Shown: positions 4,827 to 13,044, numbered from the stretch's first letter. The stretch is DNA of 24,588 bases from an uncultured Lachnospiraceae bacterium (GCA_937915975.1 CALGGL010000237.1:1-24588); one strand, 5' to 3'. Numbers and translations are program-made. The notes: generated by a model not told the origin, from the letters alone.

Positions 4827-7115
4827 TTACTTTTTATGTCTTTTGTTTTTCTTAACTTCAGATTTTTTAGCTTCTTCATTTTGGGTAGCCTTACCATCTA
4901 TCTTTTTATCTGCATCCTTTTTATTATCAGTCCTTGATTCAACTTTCTTTAATTCAGCCTTAGTCTTGTCATCAGCATTCTGTTTTTTTGTATCAGACTT
5001 TGACTTATCCTCTGCATTCTGCTTCTTTGTATCAGCCTTTGACTTAGCCTCTGCAGCATGTTTCTTTACATCAGATTTAGCCTTATCCTCTGCGTTCTGC
5101 TTCTTTGCATCAGTCTTTGCCTTATCCTCTGCGTTCTGCTTCTTTGTATCAGCCTTTGCCTTTTTACTCTGCTTATACTTTGCATCATCCTTTGCAGTTT
5201 TTTCTTTCTTGTCTTCCTTTTTATCTTCCTTCCTATCTGCTTTTTCCAGAGCAACTGCAGCATGCTTCTTATTGGCAGCATCTCTTCTATCGCTGTCACG
5301 CAGCAACTCCTCGTATTCCTCTTTGGATAACGGCTTTTGAACAGGCTCGATATACATGGACTCATAATAATGATAAAGTGCCTTATATTCCTCACTAAAT
5401 ATATCATTGGCATGTCCATGCATCTCATCAAAGTTCTTATCACCGCCAACTTTTTTTATGACGTGAAGCGAAACATTTGCAGCATGAGATGCTATACGCT
5501 CAAAGCTGTTTATAAGGTCAAAAAGTGATACTCCACCCTCTATGCTGCAATCACCTGCCTGAAGTCGATCAACGTGATGGGACTTTATTATCTCCTTCAA
5601 ATTATCTATCGCCTCCGATAACGGCTCAACCCTTACCGCAAGCGCACCGTCATCATTTATAAATGCATTGAACGTATTTTCCATAGTGTACTCAACCGCA
5701 GCTGCAATTGTATCTATCTCGCGGTGTCCATAAGGTGAAAAATGTATATTTTTCTCATTCTTATCCTGGGCTACATATGCGATGCTCATACAATAATCAC
5801 CCATTCTCTCGAAATCGCTGATTGAATTAAGTATCTCCGATACAACCAGCTTATCGTTACTGGTAAGTCGTCTTCGGTCAATTTTTACCACATATGACGA
5901 AAGCGCAGTTTCACACTTATCTATGAACGACTCATTGCTCTCCATAACCGGAAACTTTGATGCATCATATTTGTATATCATGCTTGTGGCAAGCTTGTAG
6001 TTGTCAAGTATTGCCTCACCCATCTTAGTTATCAGATTTCTGCACTCTGACAATGCAACGGTAGGAGTATTTAAGAGCATATCATCAAGCCTTGCAAGTT
6101 CCTTGCCCTGTTCCTTATCGGCATCCTCACCCACAATCTTATCGCATATCCTTGCAACCTTTTCGGTAAATATAAGCAATATAATACTTGTGATAAGGTT
6201 AAATGCAAGGTGTACATTTGCGATATTACCACGATTTACCACATTATCAAAAGCATTAATACCTATTGTATAATGCACCAGATATACCAAGGTCATAAAG
6301 AATACCGCTCCAAATATATTGAAGAACAGGTAACTTACGGAAACCTTCTTTGCCTTCTTATTTGAACCCACAAGTCCGAGTACGATAGGCATACATTTAC
6401 CGATATTGATACCTACAACTATAGGAAATGTAATCGCATATGTAATTGTTCCTGTTGCTGAAAGTGCCTGAAGAATACCTACGGCAGCATTTGAGCTTTG
6501 AATAATTGCCGTAATTAATAATCCCGCCAAAAGACCTAAAAGCGGATTTTTAAAGCTTGTAAAAAACGACTGAAATTTTGCAGATTCCTTAAGAGGCTCA
6601 AATATCTGCTCCATAACCGTCATACCGTAAAAAAGCATACCAAGTCCAACAAGTATACCTGATAAATCTTTAGTTTTCTTTTTCTTTGAAAATATAGCGA
6701 TAAATGCACCTATGGCAAGAAGCATAGCAGCAAACGAAGACGGTTTAAGAAGTTTAAATATAAGCGTATCGGAACCAAGATCACCGAGACGAAGTATCTG
6801 TGCCGTAACAGTACTACCCACATTTGAGCCAAATACTACAGGAAGTGCCTGTGCAAGCTTCATTATGCCTGCGTTTACAAAACCGCTCATCATAATTGTT
6901 ACTGCTGCCGAGCTTTGAATAACGGCAGTTACACCAACACCAAAGCCCCAGCCCTTCATCGGACCGACACCTTTTTTCTTGCTGGTTGTAAGCTTGCCCA
7001 GAATTTTTTCAAGTCCTGAGCCTGCAAGCTTTTCAAGGGATGATGTCATAAGACTCATACCATATAAAAAGAGGCCGACTCCTCCAAGTAATTGTAATAC
7101 CGCAATAACGTCCAT
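4827..7115 (-). CDS. Na/Pi cotransporter with PhoU domain and lysine-rich repeat tail
   Basis: 762 residues. Two Na/Pi-cotransporter repeats carry the hallmark QSS motifs: VIQSSAAVTIM at about 65-75 and IIQSSNAAVGIL at about 204-215. Each is followed by a GxNxG loop, GSNVGSTVTA in the first and GINIGKCMP in the second, where the usual Thr is Lys. A PhoU-like helical domain fills about 345-590; bacterial NptA-PhoU fusions of about 540-600 residues are common. The extra about 160 residues are a Lys/Ala/Asp/Glu tail containing five 13-residue repeats. It likely imports phosphate with Na+, with PhoU giving regulation. The ATG at 7113-7115 has AAGGA seven bases upstream; the ATG at 7136 overlaps the previous stop. 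The gene lies 13 bases after the GGDEF-EAL gene, so they share a transcript. Confidence 0.9.
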   Translation of the reverse strand: MDVIAVLQLLGGVGLFLYGMSLMTSSLEKLAGSGLEKILGKLTTSKKKGVGPMKGWGFGVGVTAVIQSSAAVTIMMSGFVNAGIMKLAQALPVVFGSNVGSTVTAQILRLGDLGSDTLIFKLLKPSSFAAMLLAIGAFIAIFSKKKKTKDLSGILVGLGMLFYGMTVMEQIFEPLKESAKFQSFFTSFKNPLLGLLAGLLITAIIQSSNAAVGILQALSATGTITYAITFPIVVGINIGKCMPIVLGLVGSNKKAKKVSVSYLFFNIFGAVFFMTLVYLVHYTIGINAFDNVVNRGNIANVHLAFNLITSIILLIFTEKVARICDKIVGEDADKEQGKELARLDDMLLNTPTVALSECRNLITKMGEAILDNYKLATSMIYKYDASKFPVMESNESFIDKCETALSSYVVKIDRRRLTSNDKLVVSEILNSISDFERMGDYCMSIAYVAQDKNEKNIHFSPYGHREIDTIAAAVEYTMENTFNAFINDDGALAVRVEPLSEAIDNLKEIIKSHHVDRLQAGDCSIEGGVSLFDLINSFERIASHAANVSLHVIKKVGGDKNFDEMHGHANDIFSEEYKALYHYYESMYIEPVQKPLSKEEYEELLRDSDRRDAANKKHAAVALEKADRKEDKKEDKKEKTAKDDAKYKQSKKAKADTKKQNAEDKAKTDAKKQNAEDKAKSDVKKHAAEAKSKADTKKQNAEDKSKSDTKKQNADDKTKAELKKVESRTDNKKDADKKIDGKATQNEEAKKSEVKKNKRHKK
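4963..5160. repeat. 39-bp tandem repeats, about five copies, inside the cotransporter gene
   Basis: Five copies of a 39-bp unit encode the period KADTKKQNAEDKA with variants (KTDAKKQNAEDKA, KSDVKKHAAEAKS, KADTKKQNAEDKS, KSDTKKQNADDKT). The unit is a multiple of three, so copy number can change without breaking the frame. The copies differ at several bases, which means the array is not very recent. Confidence 0.85.
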
Positions 7116-7128
7116 TGTTTTATCCTTA

Positions 7129-9108
7129 CTAATCATTCATTTTATTTTCATAAACCGGCGAATTAAGTCTTGCCTCAAAATCATCGTGTGGAAGCGGCTT
7201 GTCAAACAGATATCCCTGAATCATATGACATTTCTGTTTCTTCAAAAATTCAGCCTGTGTCCAGGATTCAACTCCCTCACATATAACGTGACGGTTCAAA
7301 TCCTTAATCATATAGATAATATTTTTAACAAGGCTTTCATTCGCCTCATCACCTATACCTATTCCGTCAATAAATGATTTATCTATCTTAATAACATCAA
7401 CATTCAATTTCTTAAGCAATGAAAGCGAAGAATAACCTGTTCCAAAATCATCTATGGATATATGTATCCCCTTGCTTCTCATCTTATCAACAAATTCGGT
7501 AAATGCATCAAAGTCTTCATAACCTGAAGATTCGGTAAGCTCAATCTCAAGGTATTCGCTGTCTATATTATAACGTTCAACTATCTCCAAAACATGCTCT
7601 GCAAATTGCGGATTTCTAAGGTGCAGCTTTGAAAAATTGGATGATATTCTTACAGGCTTAATTCCGTTATCCAGCCAGGTACGTATATCCTGACATACCT
7701 GTTCAAACACATAAAAATCAAGCTCTGTTACGCGTCCTTCCTCCTCAAGCACAGGAATAAACTTAAACGGTGGTACAATCTTATCATCCTTCCACCATCT
7801 TACAAGTGCCTCCGCTCCACATAGAGTTGTATCAAACACATTAACCTTAGGCTGATAATAAACAACAAATTCTTTGTGCTTTATGGCACTTTGATATTCT
7901 GCAAGAAGCGTTTTTCTGTCATACGCCTGCTCGAGCATATTTTCCTCAAACCATATATTGTCAACTGCCTTAAGCTTGGTCTGACTTAATGCAAGATGTG
8001 CATCATCGACTATTGTACCAACGTCATAGCCCTCTTTAATCTTGCACAAACCACATCTTGTCTCAAGCTGAATAATATGGGCTTCATTATGATAATCCAC
8101 AGTGATTGAAACCTTATCCAGAAAATTAATAAACTCATCTATTTTATCGTTTCTTATAAGAAGAATAAATTTATCTCCACCAATTCTTGCTATTCTTTCA
8201 TCCTTATCAAGTCTTTGAGAAACTGTGTTTGCAAAATTTCTAAGTGCCATATCGCCAACCGTAGAACCAAGCTGCTGATTGACAATTGTAAAATCCTTAA
8301 TATTGGTACAAATGCAGGTATAATCCGTTAATCTACCCTTTTTCAGATATTTTTCCATATCCCTTTGTATTTTATCAATATTATTGACACCTGTAAGTGC
8401 ATCCTTAAATGCAATCTCTCTTGACGCACTCACACTCCATGCAAGACCGATAAATGTAAATATAGTTAAAAGTAATATGATAACAATGGCAATAACTCTT
8501 GATACCTCAAGATTATTAGTCATTTTTTGTTGTATTTTATTAACATCATCCTTTATTAGGACATTAAACAAATCAACCGCATCGTTTACATCAGCTATAC
8601 TTCCGTTAAGCATATTTTGCATATAAAATTCAGCTGTTGCATAATCATTTACATTTCCAAACTCAAAAATATATTCAACATTACTAAAATAGCCATTAAG
8701 TCCCGAATAAATGGTATGGTAACTGCTTTCATAAACTGTACCTATGACATTATCGCCAAATTTTTTTACCTCATCATTAATTTCAGATTCAAACACCTTT
8801 GCAGCTGCCTCAAGTTCTCTTTTGGCTGATTCATTTTCAAAATTGTCCAAATACTGATAAACAAGCGCCTGATGTCTGTAAAAGTTCTGACTGATAGAAT
8901 CCATATACTCAAGATTAGTGTAATCATTTTTTACAGTATTATTATATATTCTTGCTATCTTATCCATACTGAAGCTTAAGTAAAAAAGTCCTGCCAAACC
9001 CACCACAGAAATAAGCACAGTAAGAGTAAGAACCCGGATTGGCAGCTTCTTCTTTTTAAGATAATTATTCTTTTTTTCTTTTTTTCTTTTTACCGGTTTC
9101 TCTGACAT
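7129..9108 (-). CDS. Membrane GGDEF-EAL protein; GGDEF degenerate, EAL intact (c-di-GMP phosphodiesterase)
   Basis: 659 residues. A Lys-rich N-terminus is followed by a membrane helix at about 25-46, an extracytoplasmic helical domain at about 50-202 (four-helix-bundle-like), a second helix at about 204-226, GGDEF at about 232-388 and EAL at about 400-645. The cyclase signature reads GGDKF (310-314), losing the catalytic acid, so cyclase activity is unlikely. The EAL domain has EALVRW (433-438), ELTES (524-528), DDFGTGYSS (553-561), CEGVE (610-614) and QGYLF (631-635), all expected for an active phosphodiesterase hydrolysing c-di-GMP to pGpG. GGAG five bases before the ATG supports the start. 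It lies 64 bases after an orphan solute-binding lipoprotein gene, which may deliver its signal, and just before the phosphate cotransporter gene. Confidence 0.93.
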   Translation of the reverse strand: MSEKPVKRKKEKKNNYLKKKKLPIRVLTLTVLISVVGLAGLFYLSFSMDKIARIYNNTVKNDYTNLEYMDSISQNFYRHQALVYQYLDNFENESAKRELEAAAKVFESEINDEVKKFGDNVIGTVYESSYHTIYSGLNGYFSNVEYIFEFGNVNDYATAEFYMQNMLNGSIADVNDAVDLFNVLIKDDVNKIQQKMTNNLEVSRVIAIVIILLLTIFTFIGLAWSVSASREIAFKDALTGVNNIDKIQRDMEKYLKKGRLTDYTCICTNIKDFTIVNQQLGSTVGDMALRNFANTVSQRLDKDERIARIGGDKFILLIRNDKIDEFINFLDKVSITVDYHNEAHIIQLETRCGLCKIKEGYDVGTIVDDAHLALSQTKLKAVDNIWFEENMLEQAYDRKTLLAEYQSAIKHKEFVVYYQPKVNVFDTTLCGAEALVRWWKDDKIVPPFKFIPVLEEEGRVTELDFYVFEQVCQDIRTWLDNGIKPVRISSNFSKLHLRNPQFAEHVLEIVERYNIDSEYLEIELTESSGYEDFDAFTEFVDKMRSKGIHISIDDFGTGYSSLSLLKKLNVDVIKIDKSFIDGIGIGDEANESLVKNIIYMIKDLNRHVICEGVESWTQAEFLKKQKCHMIQGYLFDKPLPHDDFEARLNSPVYENKMND

Positions 9109-9172
9109 AATTACTCCAATTATTTCAAAATCATTTTACGATAATTATTTTTTTCTGCGATACATTTCCTAA

Positions 9173-10447
9173 CTATTCTTCCACAGGTTTTGTCGTCTGT
9201 TCAACCATCTCATCAAGAAGTTCCTGCAAATCTCTGTTACCGCTATTTTGACCCGCAATTGTTATTCCAAGCTTTGCTGCGGCATCCCAATAAGGCTGTG
9301 CAACTCTTTGGACATTTCCATATACGGACTGTTCAGCAAGAGCAGCAACTGCCGGTGCTTCAAGAACTTTATCAGAAGAAGCCGCTTTAACATTGACCGG
9401 ACATTCTCCTATAGCTTCAAAACGCTTAAGCTGGTTTTCTTCATTGGTTATGTACTCGGCAAGCTTCATGCTCCACTCAGGATACTTTGTGTAAGCACTT
9501 ACACCGATAAGCTTATAGCCTGCAAAACTACACATCTGAACCTGTTTACCCTTTATTGTAAATGTAGGAAGCTTAACAGCACCATAATCCTCACCCCATG
9601 CTTCTTCTATCTTACCGGCATTCCATGCACCGTTGACTCCTGCGATAATCTCACCACTTTGAACGCCTTTTACAAAATCATCATCTCCATAAGAAACAAA
9701 TCCGGGATGACCTGCTATATCAATCATAGCCTCCACAACATCTACACCGGTATATTTAGTATCTGTTGCATTCCAGTTACAGTAATTTGATAGGCCGTCC
9801 TCACTCATATTAAGCTCAAGCCCGGCGCCCTTAAAAAATGAATATATATACCAACCATTGCTGAAATCCATAGTAAACTTCTTATCATTTTTAGCAGCCA
9901 CATCAAGAATTCCATCAAGAGTTTTTAAATCATCTTCAGAAAAATACGCCTTGTTATAGTACAGAAAATATCCATTTCCTGCTGTCATCGGATAAGCGTA
10001 TATCTTACCGTCTCGCGTAACAACCTCGGCAACACCTGAATCACTTCCACCGACAGCTTCAATGATTTCATCAGTATCCTCTGTTATCTCAAGAAGCGTT
10101 CCTGCCCTATAAAGCTCATCAAACTGATCGTCTGCAAAAGCATAGATATCAGCAGCATGCTCCGGATCACCAAGAACCGTTTCCTTGCATGTATCCTCTC
10201 CTTCAAGACTTATGGTGTACTCAATCTTTACCTCATCCTTATGAATCTCCTGAAACTCACTTACCGCGTCCTCAAGCAAAGGAACACTTCTTTCATCACC
10301 CCAGAGAGAAAGCTGAATGGTAGGTATTTCCTTTTTCTTTTTCTTACCACAGCCACCCAGACAACCCATAATCAAGGTTGCACAGGCTGAAATGCAAATG
10401 ATTTTCTTTATATATTTTTTTACTGTATTTCCTGATTTTTTTATCAT
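9173..10447 (-). CDS. Extracellular solute-binding lipoprotein (family 1), without transporter partners
   Basis: 424 residues with a basic N-terminus, hydrophobic core (IICISACATLIMGC) and lipobox LGGC (Cys33), so it should be lipid-anchored outside the membrane. The mature part has the family 1 (sugar/oligosaccharide-binding) layout: LSLWGDERSVPLLEDAVSEF near the start, YAYPMTAGNGYFLYYNK, GVNGAWNAG, and the KLAEYITNEENQLKRFE helix near the end. No ABC permease or ATPase gene is adjacent; the next gene is a GGDEF-EAL protein, which suggests a sensing rather than import role. GGAG about 10 bases before the ATG supports the start, and an extended -10 element lies about 108 bases upstream. The ligand is unknown; a carbohydrate is the default guess for the family. 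Confidence 0.88.
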   Translation of the reverse strand: MIKKSGNTVKKYIKKIICISACATLIMGCLGGCGKKKKKEIPTIQLSLWGDERSVPLLEDAVSEFQEIHKDEVKIEYTISLEGEDTCKETVLGDPEHAADIYAFADDQFDELYRAGTLLEITEDTDEIIEAVGGSDSGVAEVVTRDGKIYAYPMTAGNGYFLYYNKAYFSEDDLKTLDGILDVAAKNDKKFTMDFSNGWYIYSFFKGAGLELNMSEDGLSNYCNWNATDTKYTGVDVVEAMIDIAGHPGFVSYGDDDFVKGVQSGEIIAGVNGAWNAGKIEEAWGEDYGAVKLPTFTIKGKQVQMCSFAGYKLIGVSAYTKYPEWSMKLAEYITNEENQLKRFEAIGECPVNVKAASSDKVLEAPAVAALAEQSVYGNVQRVAQPYWDAAAKLGITIAGQNSGNRDLQELLDEMVEQTTKPVEE

Positions 10448-10502
10448 TAAATATTTCTCCGATTATTTCTATTTATTCTTATCAGATTATTGTAAATTAA
10501 AG

Positions 10503-10528
10503 ATTATAAATCTAAAAAATTATGTCAA
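10503..10528 (-). promoter_or_regulatory. Promoter-like hexamers upstream of the solute-binding protein gene
   Basis: A perfect TTGACA (10523-10528) and a perfect TATAAT (10503-10508) face the gene but are only 14 bases apart, shorter than the usual 16-18. They may form a weak or activator-dependent promoter about 55 bases upstream of the ATG. Confidence 0.35.
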
Positions 10529-10554
10529 CCACAAAAATGTCACTAATTAATAGT

Positions 10555-10563
10555 ATTATAACA
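10555..10563 (-). promoter_or_regulatory. Extended -10 promoter element for the solute-binding protein operon
   Basis: TGTTATAAT on the minus strand is an exact extended -10 (TGnTATAAT). No good -35 lies 17 bases upstream, which extended -10 promoters tolerate. It sits about 108 bases upstream of the solute-binding protein ATG. The intergenic stretch 10448-10850 is very AT-rich and I see no gene in it. Confidence 0.5.
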
Positions 10564-10695
10564 TAAAGTTCTTGTTTTGGGTATTACTTATACAAAGAAA
10601 AATATACAATTTAAAAGGTTTCAAATGCAACATATTTAACAAATAACCGTATAAATATTAATAAAACGGAAAAAATATATATTTCATCTAAAGTT

Positions 10696-10732
10696 TTGTA
10701 AATTTTACAATTTTTTCTATCTTTTCTATGAA
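10696..10732 (+). promoter_or_regulatory. Candidate promoter with palindrome for the DUF3892-like gene
   Basis: TTTACA (10704-10709), 17 bases, then TATGAA (10727-10732) faces the plus-strand gene about 118 bases downstream. The -35 lies in a 15-bp palindrome with 7-bp arms, TTGTAAATTTTACAA (10696-10710), which could be an operator. In DNA this AT-rich the match is only suggestive. Confidence 0.35.
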
Positions 10733-10850
10733 ATGAATTTATCAAACGAATGAATATATATTTTATTACAAGGAAAAATAATAATACAGAATTAATTATT
10801 AAATATTTTTTAAATACAAAATACATGATAAATAAATGAGGTGAAATATT

Positions 10851-11177
10851 ATGAATAATGATATAAAAGACAACAAACAAGAGCTTCCTAAAGCTGCAAT
10901 AGATGAAATTCCCACACCAAAAGAAGATGCAGTGTCAATTATTGGTCTTGTCAAGAAGAAAGGAAGAATAATAGGTTATCAGCTTTCTAATGAACGTATA
11001 GTAAATCGTGAAGAAGGCGTGCGCCTTGCCAAAGCAGGAGAAATAAGAGGCGTCGGCATAGCCCACAGAAAGGATACCGAATATCTGAAATCAATTCCGG
11101 ATGGAAGTGAAAATAATAATCTTTCTGCTCTTCCTACAGTTAGAGCCGGTGAATTAAATCAGTTGACTTTTCAATAA
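10851..11177 (+). CDS. DUF3892-like small protein
   Basis: 108 residues, soluble, with GAGGTG about 7 bases before the ATG. After a charged, probably disordered start, the core reads IIGLVKKKGRIIGYQLSNER, then EEGVRLAKAGEIRGVGIA, then DTEYLKSIPDG and NNLSALPTV. This follows what I remember of DUF3892: a short beta strand pair (I..V....I.GY.L..G), the xxxVxLAxxGxIxGVxVA strand-helix, a TEYLxS segment and a closing NNL.xLP. Function unknown. It is the only plus-strand gene in the window. It runs convergent to the pilin-like gene, with a shared bidirectional terminator. The assignment is by memory of the pattern and should be tested. Confidence 0.75.
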   Translation: MNNDIKDNKQELPKAAIDEIPTPKEDAVSIIGLVKKKGRIIGYQLSNERIVNREEGVRLAKAGEIRGVGIAHRKDTEYLKSIPDGSENNNLSALPTVRAGELNQLTFQ

Positions 11178-11193
11178 CTGTTAAGTTAAATAT

Positions 11194-11270
11194 AATAAAA
11201 AGTGCTGATATAATATTTAATCTCTGCTCATTTTGAGTATAAAAATATTTTCACATCAGCACTTTTTATT
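11194..11270. terminator. Bidirectional terminator between convergent genes
   Basis: Perfect 16-bp arms (AATAAAAAGTGCTGAT at 11194-11209 and its complement at 11255-11270) enclose a 45-base loop that contains further AT pairing (AATATTT/AAATATT). GCACTTTTTATTA follows the GC part on both strands, so it can end the DUF3892-like gene on plus and the pilin-like gene on minus. Confidence 0.85.
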
Positions 11271-11324
11271 ATTTGATTTATTATCTTTTATTTGATTTAT
11301 TTACTTTATATCTACATCAATTGT

Positions 11325-12005
11325 CTATTTCATTGATTTCAACCAATTCCAAAAACCATCATTAGTAATTGTTCCTTTACCTGTCTTGTTGGAAATAAGA
11401 TAATACTGAAGTCTCTTTCCCTTTAACGGACCGCTTTTTACAACATTATACTGTGAAAAAACCTCTGTAGTTCCGTTTGCTCTCGGATTAGTTTTGGTCC
11501 ATGAACCATTATAGTAATAAAGTGGCGGAGAATCCTTTGTTTCCATATAAAACGCATAATATACCGTATACTTATCGTGTTCTGTCACAGTATATGTACC
11601 GGCAGCACTTACATTATTACTACAATTACTTCCTACTGCTATCATAAAACAATAAGGTGCTTTATCTCCCGACATATCTGCAGTTTCCAAAACATTTTTT
11701 GCAAAAGTAGATTTTGTCAAATCACAATCACCATTTTTAGGTGATTTTGTAGTTCCGCCCGGTATAACATAATCGCCATCTGCATAATTACTTCCATACT
11801 TTGCATATAAATTAACCAATTCCGCCTGTGCAGCATTTATACAGTTTTTTGCATTGAGCATATATTTTTGTTCTTTTGCCTTATCAATATATCCAAGAAG
11901 CGCCGGCACAAGAATTGCAGCCAATATCGCCAAAATAACTATAACGACAATCAACTCAACCAACGTAAAACCCTTATTATCTTTTCCGGTATGCCTTATC
12001 TTCAT
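11325..12005 (-). CDS. Type IV pilin-like protein with class III signal
   Basis: 226 residues. The N-terminus has the prepilin peptidase site KDNKG/FTLVELIVVIVILAIL: a short basic leader, Gly before the cut, Phe at +1 and Glu at +5, then the hydrophobic N-terminal helix (about 13-37). The mature protein continues with the helix KAKEQKYMLNAKNCINAAQAELV and a beta-rich globular domain with several Cys. A length of about 210 mature residues suits a major or minor pilin or a pseudopilin. GAGGGG about 8 bases before the ATG supports the start. No PilB, PilC, PilD or PilT homologue is in the window, so it depends on assembly genes elsewhere. Its closeness to c-di-GMP genes is suggestive, since that messenger often controls pili, but no c-di-GMP riboswitch was seen upstream. 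Confidence 0.88.
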   Translation of the reverse strand: MKIRHTGKDNKGFTLVELIVVIVILAILAAILVPALLGYIDKAKEQKYMLNAKNCINAAQAELVNLYAKYGSNYADGDYVIPGGTTKSPKNGDCDLTKSTFAKNVLETADMSGDKAPYCFMIAVGSNCSNNVSAAGTYTVTEHDKYTVYYAFYMETKDSPPLYYYNGSWTKTNPRANGTTEVFSQYNVVKSGPLKGKRLQYYLISNKTGKGTITNDGFWNWLKSMK

Positions 12006-12060
12006 AAAATCAACCCCTCAAATACATATATCCTTAAAGTAATTTAATAATATACAGTAC

Positions 12061-12088
12061 TATATAGCAAGTAAAAAACATTTACCAA
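12061..12088 (-). promoter_or_regulatory. Candidate promoter of the pilin-like gene
   Basis: On the minus strand TTGGTA (12083-12088), 16 bases, TATATA (12061-12066), about 55 bases upstream of the ATG. Each hexamer matches four of six consensus positions. Confidence 0.35.
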
Positions 12089-12161
12089 ATCATCTCTATT
12101 ATTATATCGACACATATAACAGAAAACGTAATTTTTTAGCAATTAATTCTTATGCTTCACT

Positions 12162-12803
12162 TTATATTTTTAAAATCATTTCATATAATTTTATTATATT
12201 TCCAACTAAAATAGCCGCTATAATACTTCCTTCCCTTACACCCTCAAGCTTTCCTATAAACACAAGGCATATAACCGCAGATAAAGCTATGTAAAGCACG
12301 TCAAAAAATATCTTAATATTTTCATACCTTCTGCCTGAGACCTTGCTTATGGCACGATTCATCGCTTCGCCCGGAAGCATGGCAACGTTTCCCTTAAGCT
12401 GAATCCATATACCAAACGCCAGCATAAAGCATCCCGCCAGCATATAAACAAACTGAATTATATATGTATCAGCAGACAGGTTTCTTATAAGATAACAGGA
12501 AAAATTAGTTAGATAACCATAGATGAACGCAAGCACTGTCTGGATAAATATCTCAACATAATTGCATTTTCCTTTTAAAACCATAATCTGAATGACAATC
12601 TGTATAACACTTAACAGATTAAGCCATCCTCCAAAAGAAAATATGCTGCTTACCAGCGATACCGAATATGGCACCGAAGCTACAGGTGAGGTTCCGAGTC
12701 CTGCCTTAGTTGAAAATGCCACGCCCATTGAAGCTATGAATAAGCCTATTAAGAATAATATGTATCTTTTTGTTATGTCTTTGTATTTTTGTGTCTTTTC
12801 CAT
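12162..12803 (-). CDS. YczE-like integral membrane protein (YczE/YyaS/YitT type)
   Basis: 213 residues, five membrane helices expected. The start, RYILFLIGLFIASMGVAFST, and the following KAGLGTSPVASVPYSVS are the signature of the YczE/YyaS/YitT group (DUF6198 and relatives); so are the mid-protein GIWIQLKGNVAMLPGEAMNRAIS and the closing G-x-L-x-G-V-R-E-G-S-I-I-A-A region. Function is unknown; some relatives are linked to export or to sulphur or amino-acid metabolism by context only. GGAG lies about 12 bases before the ATG, a long gap. The broken small gene immediately upstream ends eight bases before this start, so the two may once have formed one transcript. Confidence 0.85.
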   Translation of the reverse strand: MEKTQKYKDITKRYILFLIGLFIASMGVAFSTKAGLGTSPVASVPYSVSLVSSIFSFGGWLNLLSVIQIVIQIMVLKGKCNYVEIFIQTVLAFIYGYLTNFSCYLIRNLSADTYIIQFVYMLAGCFMLAFGIWIQLKGNVAMLPGEAMNRAISKVSGRRYENIKIFFDVLYIALSAVICLVFIGKLEGVREGSIIAAILVGNIIKLYEMILKI

Positions 12804-12810
12804 AAAATCA

Positions 12811-13044
12811 TTATGCTCCGAACATTAGCATTTCAAAACCGTTTTGAATAGACTTTTCTTGAAAATATTTCCAATCAAAGTTTTCAATAAAATGCGTGAT
12901 TTCTTCTTCTGTCACATTTTCTTTTCTTGTATTTTTTTAAACTTTTGCTATATCCTCACGTGTCCAATCTATACGGCATATTACATCAGAATTCCCCATC
13001 AAAATCACTCTTCCATTTTCTTTTATGACATATTCTTCATACAT
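12811..13044 (-). pseudogene. Small gene interrupted by an in-frame stop
   Basis: From ATG at 13042-13044 the minus strand reads MYEEYVIKENGRVILMGNSD, then VICRIDWTREDIAKV, and meets TAA at 12937-12939. In the same frame it continues KNTRKENVTEEEITHFIENF, DWKYFQEKSI, QNGFEMLMFGA to TAA at 12811-12813. The pattern DWTREDI...TEEEI..F..NFDWKYFxEK is one I recall in small proteins near mobile elements of Firmicutes, and both halves lie in one frame, so a point nonsense mutation (not a frameshift) best explains it. The stop sits just before A7. No good ribosome binding site precedes the ATG; the true start may be the later ATG (MGNSD). Function of the family is unknown. Confidence 0.6.

Noticed and set aside
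4963..5160. Possible CRISPR-like or non-coding tandem array
   Set aside because: The 39-bp units are contiguous, without unique spacers, and keep the coding frame.
4843..5340. Plus-strand open frame with Ser/Phe/Cys repeats
   Set aside because: It is the antisense of the lysine-rich repeat tail; the repeats come from the 39-bp coding repeat of the cotransporter gene.
10611..10880. Minus-strand open frame of 89 codons overlapping the start of the DUF3892-like gene
   Set aside because: Composition is that of very AT-rich intergenic DNA (Phe/Ile/Tyr/Asn runs), there is no ribosome binding site, and it overlaps the well-supported plus-strand gene and its promoter region.
12006..12161. c-di-GMP riboswitch upstream of the pilin-like gene
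   Set aside because: None of the conserved GEMM elements (GGCAAA, ACGCAAAGC) are present in the leader.
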